DNA of 64,000 nucleotides from Pseudalkalibacillus sp045920555. GTDB taxonomy: Bacteria; Bacillota; Bacilli; Bacillales; Fictibacillaceae. Shown in pieces: positions 1 to 9,158 of this stretch (its first letter is position 1; every line of letters starts with the position of its first letter). The notes under the pieces were generated by a model that was given only the letters and a program-made list of their open reading frames with translations, was not told the DNA's origin and did not search any database. The translations under genes and the position numbers were made by a program. The stretch lies in contig NZ_CP174509.1 in the NCBI RefSeq assembly GCF_045920555.1, forward strand, positions 3,038,001-3,102,000, written 5' to 3'.

Positions 1-82
1 TTACTTATGAAAGAGGTTCCTTTAAACTAGTAATGAAGGAAGGATAAAACATATAGTAACAATTAAAGTAATCTTTCGACAG

Positions 83-102
83 TATACCCTATCGTGGGGT
101 AT
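83..102 (+). promoter_or_regulatory. Inverted repeat in the acnA leader
   Basis: TATACCC (83-89) and GGGTAT (97-102) form a short dyad around a seven-base centre, ending about 10 bases before the ribosome binding site (111-121) of acnA. It could be a leader hairpin or a repressor operator; acn genes of Bacillus are controlled by CcpC and CodY, but I cannot match this dyad confidently to either consensus. Confidence 0.35.
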
Positions 103-129
103 CATGGTTAGGAGAAGGAGGGTTTTCGC

Positions 130-2841
130 ATGACTACAAACGATGTTTATCATGCTAGAAAAACGTTTGAAGCAAATGGTAAAACGTATCACTACTATGA
201 CTTGAAAGCACTAGAAGATGCAGGAGTCGGTAATGTTTCAAGGCTCCCATATTCAATTAAAGTGCTGCTTGAATCTGTACTACGTCAATACGATGGAAGA
301 GTCATTGACAAAGAACACATTGAAAACCTGACAAAATGGGGTACGAAGGACGTCAAAGACATTGATGTACCATTCAAACCTTCACGTGTCATCCTGCAAG
401 ACTTTACTGGGGTCCCAGCAGTTGTCGACCTTGCATCATTACGGAAAGCAATGGCTGACATGGGCGGATCACCAGACCAGATCAATCCGGAAATCCCAGT
501 TGACCTTGTCATCGACCACTCTGTACAAGTCGACAAGTACGGATCAGATGATGCACTTAAATTCAACATGAAACGTGAATTTGAACGTAACCTTGAACGT
601 TATAAGTTCTTGCGTTGGGCGCAGACATCATTTGATAACTACCGTGCAGTACCACCAGCAACAGGAATCGTCCATCAGGTGAACCTTGAATACTTAGCTT
701 CAGTTGTTGCGACAAATGAAGAGAATGGTGAGCAAGTCGCATTCCCTGATTCCCTTGTTGGAACAGACTCCCATACGACGATGATCAACGGTATCGGTGT
801 ACTCGGCTGGGGCGTAGGTGGTATCGAAGCGGAGGCAGGAATGCTCGGCCAACCTTCTTACTTCCCGGTTCCAGAAGTAATCGGTGTCAAATTGACAGGT
901 GAAATGCCGAACGGAACGACAGCGACTGACTTAGCACTTAAGGTGACGCAAGTCCTTCGTCAGAAGAACGTTGTCGGTAAATTCGTGGAATTCTTCGGAC
1001 CAGGTCTTCAAGACATGACATTGGCAGACCGTGCGACGATTTCCAACATGGCACCTGAATACGGAGCAACTTGCGGATTCTTCCCAGTCGATGAGGAAAC
1101 GTTGAACTACCTTCGTTTGACAGGACGTTCTCCTGAGCAGATCGAGGTCGTTGAGAAATACACGAAAGCGAACAGCATGTTCTATACTCCTGGTACAAAA
1201 GATCCTGAGTTTACAGATGTCGTTGAAGTGAATCTTTCTGAGCTTGAACCGAATCTTTCTGGACCGAAACGTCCACAAGATTTGATCCCGCTTACGCAAA
1301 TGAAGGATGCTTTCAACCGTGCGTTGGTCGCTCCAGCTGGAAACAGCGGATTCGGTTTGGATAAAGATGAAATCAACAAGTCCGTTGAAATCAAGCATCC
1401 AAACGGAAAAGTATCAAATATGCGTACCGGTGACATCGCGATTGCTGCGATCACAAGTTGTACGAACACATCCAACCCTAGTGTCATGCTTGGTTCAGGA
1501 TTAATCGCGAAAAAAGCGGTTGAAAAAGGATTGGAAGTACCTGAGTATGTAAAAACAAGTTTAGCACCAGGATCGAAAGTCGTTACAGGCTACCTCGAAG
1601 ACGCTGGACTTATGCCTTACCTGGATAAACTTGGCTTCAACCTTGTCGGTTATGGTTGTACGACTTGTATCGGTAACTCCGGTCCATTGGCTGAAGAAAT
1701 CGAAGAAGGAATTGCGGAAGCTGACTTGACAGTTGCTTCTGTCCTATCTGGTAACCGTAACTTCGAAGGTCGTATCCATCCGCTTGTGAAGGCGAACTAC
1801 CTTGCTTCACCACCGCTAGTAGTAGCTTATGCTTTAGCTGGATCCGTCGACTTCGACCTTGAAAAAGATTCATTCGGTAAAGACAAAGACGGAAACGACG
1901 TATACTTCAAAGATCTATGGCCTACGACTGAAGAAATCAAAGCTGCAATGGACGACGCAGTCAAGCCTGAACTCTTCAAGAAGGAATACGAGCGTGTATT
2001 TGATGACAACCAAGAATGGAATGACCTTGATACAACTGAAGAAGAGCTTTACAGCTGGGATGACGATTCAACTTACATCCAGAACCCGCCATTCTTCCAA
2101 GGTCTTTCTGAAGAGCCTGGAAAAGTTGAATCACTAAATGGTTTACGCGTTGTTGGTAAGTTCGGCGACTCTGTCACGACTGACCACATCTCGCCTGCAG
2201 GTGCGATCGCGAAAGACAGCCCTGCTGGGAAATACTTGATGGATAACGGCGTCAAACCTTCTGAATTCAACTCTTACGGTTCTCGTCGTGGTAACCACGA
2301 AGTGATGATGCGTGGTACATTCGCGAACATCCGAATCCGTAACCAGATCGCTCCGGGTACTGAAGGGGGCTGGACGACTTACTGGCCTACTGAAGAAGTC
2401 ATGTATATCTATGATGCTTGCATGAAGTATCAACAAGATGGTACTGGACTTGCAGTGCTTGCAGGAAAAGACTACGGAATGGGAAGCTCACGTGACTGGG
2501 CTGCCAAAGGTACGAACCTTCTCGGCATCAAGACAGTCATCGCTGAAAGCTTTGAACGAATCCACAGAAGCAACCTTGTGTTGATGGGTGTTCTTCCTCT
2601 TCAATTCAAGGAAGGAGAAAGTGCAGAAACACTTGGACTTACTGGAAAAGAAACATTCGCAGTTGATATCGATGAGAACGTTAAACCTCGTCAAACGCTA
2701 ACTGTTACAGCGACAGACGAAGAAGGAAATGATAAGAAATTCGAAGTGATCGCTCGTTTCGATAGTGAAGTTGAAATCGACTACTACCGTCACGGCGGAA
2801 TCCTTCAAATGGTCCTTCGTAACAAACTGCAAAACGCATAA
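130..2841 (+). CDS. acnA: Aconitate hydratase AcnA (CitB)
   Basis: TCA-cycle aconitase of 903 residues, isomerising citrate to isocitrate through a [4Fe-4S] cluster in the cytoplasm. The three cluster cysteines are visible as Cys444 (TSCTNTSNPS) and Cys510/Cys513 (GCTTCIGNSG), and the swivelling C-terminal domain carries DYGMGSSRDWAAKG. Length and architecture match the Gram-positive AcnA/IRP1 type. The ATG start follows a strong GGAGAAGGAGGG ribosome binding site. B. subtilis citB likewise lies beside sspN and the yne genes. Family members can bind RNA when the cluster is lost; nothing here proves or excludes that. Confidence 0.98.
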   Translation: MTTNDVYHARKTFEANGKTYHYYDLKALEDAGVGNVSRLPYSIKVLLESVLRQYDGRVIDKEHIENLTKWGTKDVKDIDVPFKPSRVILQDFTGVPAVVDLASLRKAMADMGGSPDQINPEIPVDLVIDHSVQVDKYGSDDALKFNMKREFERNLERYKFLRWAQTSFDNYRAVPPATGIVHQVNLEYLASVVATNEENGEQVAFPDSLVGTDSHTTMINGIGVLGWGVGGIEAEAGMLGQPSYFPVPEVIGVKLTGEMPNGTTATDLALKVTQVLRQKNVVGKFVEFFGPGLQDMTLADRATISNMAPEYGATCGFFPVDEETLNYLRLTGRSPEQIEVVEKYTKANSMFYTPGTKDPEFTDVVEVNLSELEPNLSGPKRPQDLIPLTQMKDAFNRALVAPAGNSGFGLDKDEINKSVEIKHPNGKVSNMRTGDIAIAAITSCTNTSNPSVMLGSGLIAKKAVEKGLEVPEYVKTSLAPGSKVVTGYLEDAGLMPYLDKLGFNLVGYGCTTCIGNSGPLAEEIEEGIAEADLTVASVLSGNRNFEGRIHPLVKANYLASPPLVVAYALAGSVDFDLEKDSFGKDKDGNDVYFKDLWPTTEEIKAAMDDAVKPELFKKEYERVFDDNQEWNDLDTTEEELYSWDDDSTYIQNPPFFQGLSEEPGKVESLNGLRVVGKFGDSVTTDHISPAGAIAKDSPAGKYLMDNGVKPSEFNSYGSRRGNHEVMMRGTFANIRIRNQIAPGTEGGWTTYWPTEEVMYIYDACMKYQQDGTGLAVLAGKDYGMGSSRDWAAKGTNLLGIKTVIAESFERIHRSNLVLMGVLPLQFKEGESAETLGLTGKETFAVDIDENVKPRQTLTVTATDEEGNDKKFEVIARFDSEVEIDYYRHGGILQMVLRNKLQNA

Positions 2842-2851
2842 GTCAGCTAAG

Positions 2852-2879
2852 ATAGCAGCTCCAAAGGGGGCTGCTATTT
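2852..2879 (+). terminator. Probable acnA terminator
   Basis: ATAGCAGC and GCTGCTAT pair as a stem just after the acnA stop. The T-tract is weak (TTTAT), so termination may be partial and could allow read-through into the nuclease gene. Confidence 0.6.
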
Positions 2880-2905
2880 ATATACATAGAAGGAGAGAAC
2901 ATAGC

Positions 2906-3604
2906 TTGAAAAATTTGATATACATACTCAGCCTGATCTTGTTTGTTTTGCTTTTTGCAGGTTGTTCGGATGCAACTCCTGATGGCTCATACAAAGTAAC
3001 GAAAGTGGTAGACGGCGATACCTTCAAGGTGGATTACGAAGGGGAAGAAGAAACGATCCGGCTGTTGTTGGTCGATACTCCAGAGACTGTACATCCAAAT
3101 AAACCCGAGCAGCCTTTTGGAAAAGAAGCGAATAATTTCATAAAGGAAAAACTCGCAGGAAAACGAGTAAAGCTTGAACTGGATGTTTCAGAGCGTGACA
3201 AATACGGCCGGATTTTAGCATATGCTTATGATCTCGATGGAAATATGCTGAATGAAATGCTCCTTGAAAAAGGGCTGGCGAGAGTAGCTTATATTTTTCC
3301 GCCAAACACGAAATACGTAGACCGGTTTCAAGAAATTCAGAGAGGTGCACAGCAAAAGGAAATTGGGATATGGAGCATCGAGAATTACGTAACTGAGGAT
3401 GGCTATGGAGATGAGCATGCGAATGAACAGGAATCTTCGAAACAAAAAGATTCCTCCTGCAACATAAAAGGCAACATCAATTCGGATGGTGAAAAGATCT
3501 ATCACATGCCGGATAGCCAATATTATGAAATCACAAAGCCCGAAGAAGTGTTTTGCAGTGAATCCGAAGCGAAGGATGCAGGCTTCAGACGGTCCCAAAG
3601 ATAA
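2906..3604 (+). CDS. Thermonuclease-family lipoprotein (SNase domain)
   Basis: Predicted secreted, membrane-anchored nuclease of 232 residues. The TTG start at 2906 is chosen because AGGAGAG lies just upstream and because it puts the lipoprotein signal (LFAGC lipobox, Cys at about residue 20) at the N terminus; a longer reading frame runs back into acnA but would bury the signal peptide. The staphylococcal nuclease fold shows VDGDTF, the RLLLVDTPE loop and the DKYGR arginine, which match catalytic residues of the family. A C-terminal Cys-containing segment (IKGN..GEKIYH..YY..TKPEEVFC) is a common companion module in Bacillus nucleases. B. subtilis has yneN, not a nuclease, at this place. Confidence 0.88.
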   Translation: MKNLIYILSLILFVLLFAGCSDATPDGSYKVTKVVDGDTFKVDYEGEEETIRLLLVDTPETVHPNKPEQPFGKEANNFIKEKLAGKRVKLELDVSERDKYGRILAYAYDLDGNMLNEMLLEKGLARVAYIFPPNTKYVDRFQEIQRGAQQKEIGIWSIENYVTEDGYGDEHANEQESSKQKDSSCNIKGNINSDGEKIYHMPDSQYYEITKPEEVFCSESEAKDAGFRRSQR

Positions 3605-3715
3605 TTTTTGCATCTCCTACGGACAAATTCAAAAACTTTCAGATAATTTGAATAAAACGGCAGGTACCTGGGAATAATTGTATCAATAGTCGAGTTTTGT
3701 GCGAGGAGGGTACAT

Positions 3716-3844
3716 ATGCGGAAAAGCAATAAGCAATCATTCAAGGAACTTGTGAATGCAAACAAGCAAGAGCTTCTGAAAGATCAGGAGGCAATGGAGA
3801 GGCTTGAAATCAAGCTTGAAAACAGACATCTGAAAAACGGATGA
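3716..3844 (+). CDS. FbpB-like small basic protein
   Basis: A 42-residue basic protein (begins MRKSNKQSFKELVNANKQEL) that resembles the FbpB family, small Fur-regulated proteins proposed to act with the sRNA FsrA in iron sparing. GAGGAGGG precedes the ATG by about six bases and a terminator follows directly, so it is probably a single-gene transcript. I see no convincing Fur box in the 110 bases upstream, so iron control is not supported here by sequence. Assignment rests on the SFxELVxxNKxELLxDxExMExLExKLExRH pattern. Confidence 0.7.
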   Translation: MRKSNKQSFKELVNANKQELLKDQEAMERLEIKLENRHLKNG

Positions 3845-3845
3845 A

Positions 3846-3870
3846 AGTAGGACATGTCCTGCTTTTTTCT
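3846..3870 (+). terminator. Terminator after the FbpB-like gene
   Basis: AGTAGGACA and TGTCCTGCT form a stem with a minimal loop (one G.T pair) followed by a T-rich tract, TTTTTTCTTTTTTT. Confidence 0.85.
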
Positions 3871-3931
3871 TTTTTTAAGCCATAATCGATCATGAAGTTG
3901 GGCAGGCTAGTAATGAAGGGAGGCTGGATCA

Positions 3932-4072
3932 ATGAGCAATCCGAAACGTCATCCTGAGGAATTCGTTCCGAACCATCTTGGTACTCAGCCAAGAGAAGCT
4001 GGCGGGAACAAAGGTAAGCAAATGAGCAACAAATCGAATGAGAAACCTGACTATGTACCTCCGAAGGGGTGA
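3932..4072 (+). CDS. sspN: Small acid-soluble spore protein SspN
   Basis: A 46-residue protein (MSNPKRHPEEFVPNHLGTQP then GGNKGKQM). The FVPNHLGTQ and NKGKQM motifs are those of the minor spore-core protein SspN. In B. subtilis sspN also sits close downstream of citB, usually followed by tlp; no tlp was found here. The ATG follows GGGAGG. In other species transcription depends on forespore sigma-G; I did not identify the promoter with confidence. The presence of this gene supports a spore-forming host. Confidence 0.85.
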   Translation: MSNPKRHPEEFVPNHLGTQPREAGGNKGKQMSNKSNEKPDYVPPKG

Positions 4073-4170
4073 CAGAACGAATCCGATGTTTCTGAAGTCC
4101 TTTGATCAGAGTATTTAGATCAGACATCTTTCCAACTTAGGATGGAATTCCCATAAGTATGATCCGTGAC

Positions 4171-4226
4171 CATACCGAAACCTGAAACGTCTGACTCAAA
4201 GTTTTTTACGTTTTGGGATCGGTATG
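4171..4226 (+). terminator. Long hairpin after sspN
   Basis: CATACCGA..CC..AAACGT (4171-4190) pairs with ACGTTTTGGGATCGGTATG (4208-4226). It lies about 100 bases after sspN. There is no T-tract beyond it, so it may be a terminator or an mRNA-stabilising stem. Confidence 0.45.
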
Positions 4227-4302
4227 TATTTATTCAGCCTATGATAGAACTTTTTCCAAGATCATTTCCTCCGATAGTAGATTCCACGCAAATTTGAAAA
4301 TT

Positions 4303-4345
4303 AAAAAAGGATGACTCATTCGCATTTCAACGCTTTGAGTCAACC
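4303..4345 (-). terminator. Terminator of the DUF2935 gene
   Basis: On the minus strand, GG.TGACTCA and TGAGTCA.CC form a stem followed by six T (AAAAAA at 4303-4308 on the plus strand), immediately after the broken DUF2935 gene. Confidence 0.75.
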
Positions 4346-4347
4346 CT

Positions 4348-5155
4348 TTATATCCGGTATGTTGTTAACTGACAATCAGGCTCTTGAAATAAACCAGGTG
4401 TATAGTTATATAATTTTCTCAGAAAGTAGCATGATTCAGGAAAGTGGTGCTGTAAAAAACGCAGCGTTGCTCTGTTGAATACTTTATCATTCTTATATAA
4501 ATCAACCACTCTTTCGACCAATTTTGAAAATCCATAGACAGCTTCAGCAGACTCTTTTGCTAGTTCCCTTTGCCCAGGAAATCCAGCATGAATGAATCGT
4601 AAGTACCCTTTGATGACTTCATTCTTCAACATAAGAGACCGGAACACATTCGAGAATTTTTCAGCTTCATTCAGTAATAGTGACTCAATTGGATCCAATG
4701 TATTAATTGCATGCCCCAATTGATCTTCCAACCAAAGATCCAGTATCAACCAGTGACAGTTCTTCCGCATTTTTTCCGTGAATATAGAACATGAGTAGAC
4801 GGAGATACTCTTGGTTTTCGTTTAAGGTTCCGTTCAAGTAGGTTGGTGTAAGGTTCAAGTTTACTTGATTCAAGATCCGCAACTTTTGCATATAGCCTTC
4901 AAACTTATAATAACCTTCTGCCACTGGTTGAATTTCCTTTGCCATTTCAATCATGGCAGGTGAAGAGGGTGGCAGATTCTGATTGATAAGTTGAAGTTTT
5001 TGTCTTAAATAATTGAAAGCTTGAATATATTGATTTGCTAGATCGACCCATCTACCTTCAGTTGGTGATAGGTAATCCCGTAAAAAATGAGCATGATCAC
5101 CTAATATTTCCAACCAAAATGCGTGTTCTTCCCAGACTGAAATTCTCTTTGCCAT
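4348..5155 (-). pseudogene. DUF2935 protein gene, frameshifted
   Basis: Two overlapping reading frames together give one DUF2935-type protein of about 268 residues. The first half starts at 5155 (MAKRISVWEEHAFWLEILGD, ATG preceded by AAGGGGG on the minus strand); the second half continues one frame over through DLWLEDQLGHAINTLDP to 4348. The switch lies near 4738-4770, where ELSLVDT in one frame should join LDLWLEDQ in the other. DUF2935 proteins are helical with repeated WxxHAxF/LEDQxxHA motifs, probably metal-binding; function is unknown. A single-base indel explains the break, either a real mutation or a sequence error. No other lesion is visible, so the damage is recent if real. Confidence 0.8.
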
Positions 5156-5391
5156 TGGCCCCCCTTGATAGAAGATTCATTCATCCTCAAAAAACAACTT
5201 CTCCCTTACCATGATATGTATTTAGGATGAGAAATTATGTTAGCAAAAGGATATTCCTGAAAATCTACTGAAAAAGGATTCTATTTCCTATGGTTTCTGG
5301 TTGCATAAATGAAAAAAATGTCGAAAAAGCCGTCGCTAAAAGTGGCCCCTATACGAAAGTTATTATGAACGATTGGGGAGGAGTGGAAGTA

Positions 5392-5904
5392 ATGACAGTC
5401 CAAGCAATAATACAACCACTAGATGTATCACGAAATAAAGAAGATAAAGATCCGTTTTACCGTAAACTTGAAATACAAATGCAACGGTTAGGACATCTCA
5501 TCCCTTTTAAAGAACAGCTTAATTGGGATTCACCGATAGCATCGATCGATTTAGGTGATACACAGACTTTACAGAATTTCAGGAAGAAAACCGCAAAGAA
5601 TGACGGGGTTCTTTTGCTTTATGCAAAACTTACAAAAGGTACGATCTATCAGCACATCATCTTACATCCGAACGACACAGGGATCTATCTCCCGTTCCGA
5701 TTCGAAAAGCCATTTTACATACCGATTGGTGACAAGAAGGTATGGATAGGTTCATCCGTTCGCCTCTTAGAGGAACTCGGATGGTTGGAGCTCGCGATGA
5801 TGGAAGAGGAAGATGAATCAGTCGTCAGGTACTGGAACAACTTGAAAGAGGCATGTGAATTATCCGTTGAAAACACGACACCGATCATGCTGGAAACTTC
5901 ATAA
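5392..5904 (+). CDS. Conserved hypothetical protein, 170 aa
   Basis: I do not recognise this family. The ATG at 5392 is preferred because GGGGAGGAG lies eight bases upstream; the frame stays open back to an ATG at 5290, which would add 34 residues but has only a weak AAAGG. No signal peptide or membrane span is visible. The protein is mixed alpha/beta, with a central stretch (LLLYAKLTKGTIYQHIIL) followed by an acidic C terminus (MMEEEDES). A terminator follows at 5915, so it is probably transcribed alone. Confidence 0.7.
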   Translation: MTVQAIIQPLDVSRNKEDKDPFYRKLEIQMQRLGHLIPFKEQLNWDSPIASIDLGDTQTLQNFRKKTAKNDGVLLLYAKLTKGTIYQHIILHPNDTGIYLPFRFEKPFYIPIGDKKVWIGSSVRLLEELGWLELAMMEEEDESVVRYWNNLKEACELSVENTTPIMLETS

Positions 5905-5914
5905 CATTACAATG

Positions 5915-5946
5915 AAAAGCTGTCACTGTGCGTGATGGCTTTTTCA
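5915..5946 (+). terminator. Terminator
   Basis: AAGCTGTCAC and GTGATGGCTT pair (two wobble pairs) around TGTGC and are followed by TTTTT. Confidence 0.8.
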
Positions 5947-5988
5947 ATTGGTCCATGAGTGTGAAGTCGGAAGAACCCATGGTCTGTA

Positions 5989-5997
5989 TGATATAAT
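5989..5997 (+). promoter_or_regulatory. Extended -10 promoter of the AAA+ gene
   Basis: TGATATAAT is a consensus extended -10 element (TGn-TATAAT). The corresponding -35 region (GGAAGA) is poor, as expected for an extended -10 promoter. It lies about 36 bases before the TTG start of the downstream ATPase. Confidence 0.55.
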
Positions 5998-6032
5998 GGG
6001 TTTGATTGGTATGTTTCAGGTGGTGAAATAAA

Positions 6033-8375
6033 TTGAATGCGAATCGTAATGAAATTGATGATATAAAAAAACAAATACTAGAAATCCATAACGGAAAAGA
6101 ATTTTCTCCGAATGCGGAAATCGACCTTTTAAAGAAGCTGCAGATCGTCGAAAAGCATCATGCTGATGAAGCTGCCGATGAGACGGCACAGCTGATCGGT
6201 CAATTGAACGCTATGATCGTGAAAGTGAGGTTGGAGCGGACAGGTCTGATTGATGATGCAATGAAACAAAGAATCGAGCAAGCCGAAACTTTCGCACGAG
6301 AAGATCGTCTCGTCAATGAAATGGGTTTTAAAACAGCAACCGTTGAAATAGAGGAATGGATTGATCTGCTGCAATTTCCGAGAATCAGGGAAACGGATAA
6401 TGTCCCCGCGAAGAGAAAAGCGGCAGATGATTCGATTGAAACAGCAAAAAGCGTACTAAAAAAAGAAGAGAGAATCAACAGCTTGATTATTAAAAGCATT
6501 CATGCTGCGGAGGTACTTGGAGACAAAGCGAAGCTGGATGCAGCACAACAAAAAAAGCAGGAAGCAGATAACTTGTTTACGGTGATTGATCGACTGATCG
6601 TTGTAGCTGAAGAATACCGTTCATCATTATCTGGTTCGTTTCATCCGTCTGCTCTGCAAAATGAGATGAAACAGCTTATCAGCGATATATTGACGATCAA
6701 GGAAGGATGGCTCGAGGAAGGTTCGTCGGCGAACGATCATAGTACTGCCCTCGTGCAGTTGAACGAAATGATCGGAATGGAAGAAGTGAAAGAGCGGGTA
6801 CACAAGCTCTACCGGTTTTTACAATTTCAAAAGCGCCGTCAGCAGCAAGGCTTTCACATGAAAGATGAGTTAAGTTTGAATATGGTTCTTACCGGTCAAC
6901 CTGGGACAGGAAAGACGACGATCGCCCGATTACTTGCAAAGCTTTACTATGATCTAGGTCTGCTTCCAAAGAGTGAGGTCATAGAGGCTGATCGATCCCA
7001 GCTTGTCGGTGCGTATGTCGGCCAAACCGAAGAAAATACAATGAAAATGATCCACCGTGCTTTAGGTGGTGTACTGTTCATCGATGAAGCATACAGCCTG
7101 AAGCGTGAGGGGGCTTCCGGGAACGATTACGGTCAAACAGCGATCGACACACTCGTATCAGCAATGACAAGCGGTGAATACGCAGGGAAGTTCGCTGTCA
7201 TTTTAGCAGGGTATCCTGAAGAGATGAGGCAGTTCCTTCATTCAAATCCAGGTCTGCATAGCCGTTTTCCTCACAGCAACCATATCTACCTTCCTGACTA
7301 CAGTAACGAGGAGCTTCTGAGGATCGCTGAAAAGGTCGCCTTCGAGAATGATTATACGTTTACACAAGCAGCCCTCAACCGAATGGATGAAAAGATCGAT
7401 CATGCACGTGTTGATGATACATTCGGGAATGCGAGGACGGTCAGGGATCTTGTACTGGATGTCATTTTTCATAAGGGTGCAAACCTTTCATCCGATACAG
7501 AAGCAACGCTGGAAGATTACACACAAATCAATAAGGAGGACGTACAAATTGATACGCCTTCCTTCTATGAGGATCCAGATGACCAGCTATCTGAGCTCGT
7601 CGGACTAGACGAAATCAAGCAAGAAATGAAGATCCTGAGCTCATTTATAGAGGTACAGCAAAAACGCCGGGATCTGGAGCTTCCCACTGTACCGATCCAG
7701 CTTCACTCTGTTTTCGTGGGGAATCCCGGGACAGGAAAAACAACAGTTGCCTCGATATATGCGAACCTTTTAAAAAAGAAAGGTTTCTTGAAAAGAGGGC
7801 ATCTTGTCGTTGCAGGACGGTCGGACCTTGTAGCAGGGTATACAGGTCAAACCGCTCTCAAAACGAAAAGGAAAGTGCGTGAAGCGTTAGGCGGCGTTCT
7901 ATTCATAGATGAAGCCTATTCATTGTTCACAGGCCAGGGAATGGATTTCGGTAAAGAAGCGATCAATACGCTTGTTGAGGAAATGACGAAGCACAATGAA
8001 AATTTGGTTGTCGTTTTAGCGGGATACCCTAAGGAAACGGAGCAACTGCTCAACAGTAATCCTGGATTGTCTTCACGTTTCAAGAAATTCTTCCATTTCG
8101 AAGATTACATCAATGATGAATTGATTGAAATCATGAAACGCCATTCTGCAAAATACGGATATGAGTGGGATCCACAATCTGAAACGTTTTTACAAGAACG
8201 ATTGCCGGAAATCAAAATCGACGGAAACGGAAGATTTGCCACTGATCTCATTGAAACAACCATCCAGCAGCATGCTGACAGGATCATGAACGAAAAATCC
8301 ATGACAAAAGATGAAACTGTGTTGACGATACTCACAAAAATGGATTTTGAAGCAGCTATTTCAGAATACAAATAG
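6033..8375 (+). CDS. SpoVK/CbbX-type double AAA+ ATPase
   Basis: A 780-residue cytoplasmic ATPase with an N-terminal helical, coiled-coil-like region (about 1-240) and two AAA+ modules. Module 1 has Walker A GQPGTGKTT near residue 287 and Walker B GGVLFIDEAYSL near 345; module 2 repeats these as GNPGTGKTT near 563 and GGVLFIDEAYSL near 620. B. subtilis SpoVK (about 320 residues) and CbbX have one such module, so this is the duplicated form. The TTG start follows AGGTGGTG at seven bases. The acyl-CoA thioesterase gene begins 12 bases downstream, suggesting co-transcription. The substrate is unknown; a remodelling role in sporulation is only an analogy. Confidence 0.85.
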   Translation: MNANRNEIDDIKKQILEIHNGKEFSPNAEIDLLKKLQIVEKHHADEAADETAQLIGQLNAMIVKVRLERTGLIDDAMKQRIEQAETFAREDRLVNEMGFKTATVEIEEWIDLLQFPRIRETDNVPAKRKAADDSIETAKSVLKKEERINSLIIKSIHAAEVLGDKAKLDAAQQKKQEADNLFTVIDRLIVVAEEYRSSLSGSFHPSALQNEMKQLISDILTIKEGWLEEGSSANDHSTALVQLNEMIGMEEVKERVHKLYRFLQFQKRRQQQGFHMKDELSLNMVLTGQPGTGKTTIARLLAKLYYDLGLLPKSEVIEADRSQLVGAYVGQTEENTMKMIHRALGGVLFIDEAYSLKREGASGNDYGQTAIDTLVSAMTSGEYAGKFAVILAGYPEEMRQFLHSNPGLHSRFPHSNHIYLPDYSNEELLRIAEKVAFENDYTFTQAALNRMDEKIDHARVDDTFGNARTVRDLVLDVIFHKGANLSSDTEATLEDYTQINKEDVQIDTPSFYEDPDDQLSELVGLDEIKQEMKILSSFIEVQQKRRDLELPTVPIQLHSVFVGNPGTGKTTVASIYANLLKKKGFLKRGHLVVAGRSDLVAGYTGQTALKTKRKVREALGGVLFIDEAYSLFTGQGMDFGKEAINTLVEEMTKHNENLVVVLAGYPKETEQLLNSNPGLSSRFKKFFHFEDYINDELIEIMKRHSAKYGYEWDPQSETFLQERLPEIKIDGNGRFATDLIETTIQQHADRIMNEKSMTKDETVLTILTKMDFEAAISEYK

Positions 8376-8387
8376 GGGGAAGTAATC

Positions 8388-8822
8388 ATGCATCAATCAC
8401 AGACTCAAGTCGATGTAAGATATGCTGAAACTGATCAGATGGGTGTTGTCCATCATGCTACCTATCTTATATGGTTCGAAGTGGGCAGAACCCAATTCAT
8501 CAAAGATCTCGGATTTAGCTATGCCAAAATGGAGGCAGACGGTTTTTTAGCTCCGGTAACAGATATTTCGATTTCATATAAAAGGCCATTCAAATATGGA
8601 GAGACAGCTGAAATCAGGACTTGGCTCGAAAACTACAACGGCATTCGATCCGTCTATGGTTATGGAATCTATAACGAAAACGATGAGTTATGTATTTCGG
8701 GGACATCAACCCATGTTCTCGTCAATAAAGAGACGTTCAAACCGATCAGAATGGAAAAAGTTCTGCCTGATTGGCATGAAGCTTATCAAAATAATGCATT
8801 GGGACCCAAAAGAGAAATTTAA
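8388..8822 (+). CDS. yneP: Acyl-CoA thioesterase YneP (hotdog fold)
   Basis: A 144-residue 4HBT/YbgC-type thioesterase. The signature YAETDQMGVVHHATYLIWFE (residues about 13-32) contains the catalytic Asp and the MGxVHHAxYL helix. It probably hydrolyses short or medium acyl-CoA thioesters. GGGGGA precedes the ATG and the gene lies 12 bases after the AAA+ gene. B. subtilis yneP-yneQ-yneR have the same order as here, which supports orthology. Confidence 0.85.
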   Translation: MHQSQTQVDVRYAETDQMGVVHHATYLIWFEVGRTQFIKDLGFSYAKMEADGFLAPVTDISISYKRPFKYGETAEIRTWLENYNGIRSVYGYGIYNENDELCISGTSTHVLVNKETFKPIRMEKVLPDWHEAYQNNALGPKREI

Positions 8823-8852
8823 TAGAAGGGTAAGAGGAGCTGTAAATCAGTC

Positions 8853-9158
8853 ATGGCTTTTGGTATCAGACGAAAAGAACTACAAGCTTGGAAACAGAAA
8901 GCCCAACAAAATGAAATTGCCTATCTGACCCATTTTTGGATTGATGAGCGTTTCCCGGATTGCAACACCGTCACAAAGGTTGCATGTTGCAATCTCGAGA
9001 AGCTTTTCGCTTGGGGACGGCGTCATGGTTTAAAACCGGAATGGATCGATCACCGGGCGGATTTTCCGCATTATGATCTATTCGGTGACAGGCAGCTGAG
9101 GATTTTAAAAGCAGAAAACCAACTTGAGCAGATCAACCGGTTCAAGCTTGATAACTAA
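8853..9158 (+). CDS. yneQ: YneQ family conserved protein
   Basis: A 101-residue protein resembling B. subtilis YneQ in size and position between yneP and yneR. It is basic, with a central cysteine pair (VACCN) and Trp-rich segments (FAWGRRHGLKPEWIDHRADF). No enzymatic motif is evident and the function is unknown. It starts 30 bases after yneP, and GAGGAGC lies upstream of the ATG. Confidence 0.75.
   Translation: MAFGIRRKELQAWKQKAQQNEIAYLTHFWIDERFPDCNTVTKVACCNLEKLFAWGRRHGLKPEWIDHRADFPHYDLFGDRQLRILKAENQLEQINRFKLDN

Noticed and set aside
931..1398. Long antisense frames within acnA
   Set aside because: They are codon-usage shadows of a strongly coding region without start signals.
2765..2905. 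47-codon N-terminal extension of the thermonuclease
   Set aside because: It overlaps acnA and would bury the lipoprotein signal; the TTG at 2906 has a proper ribosome binding site.
3625..3652. Fur box upstream of the FbpB-like gene
   Set aside because: ATTCAAA..TTTGAAT is symmetrical but does not fit the GATAATGATTATC-type consensus.
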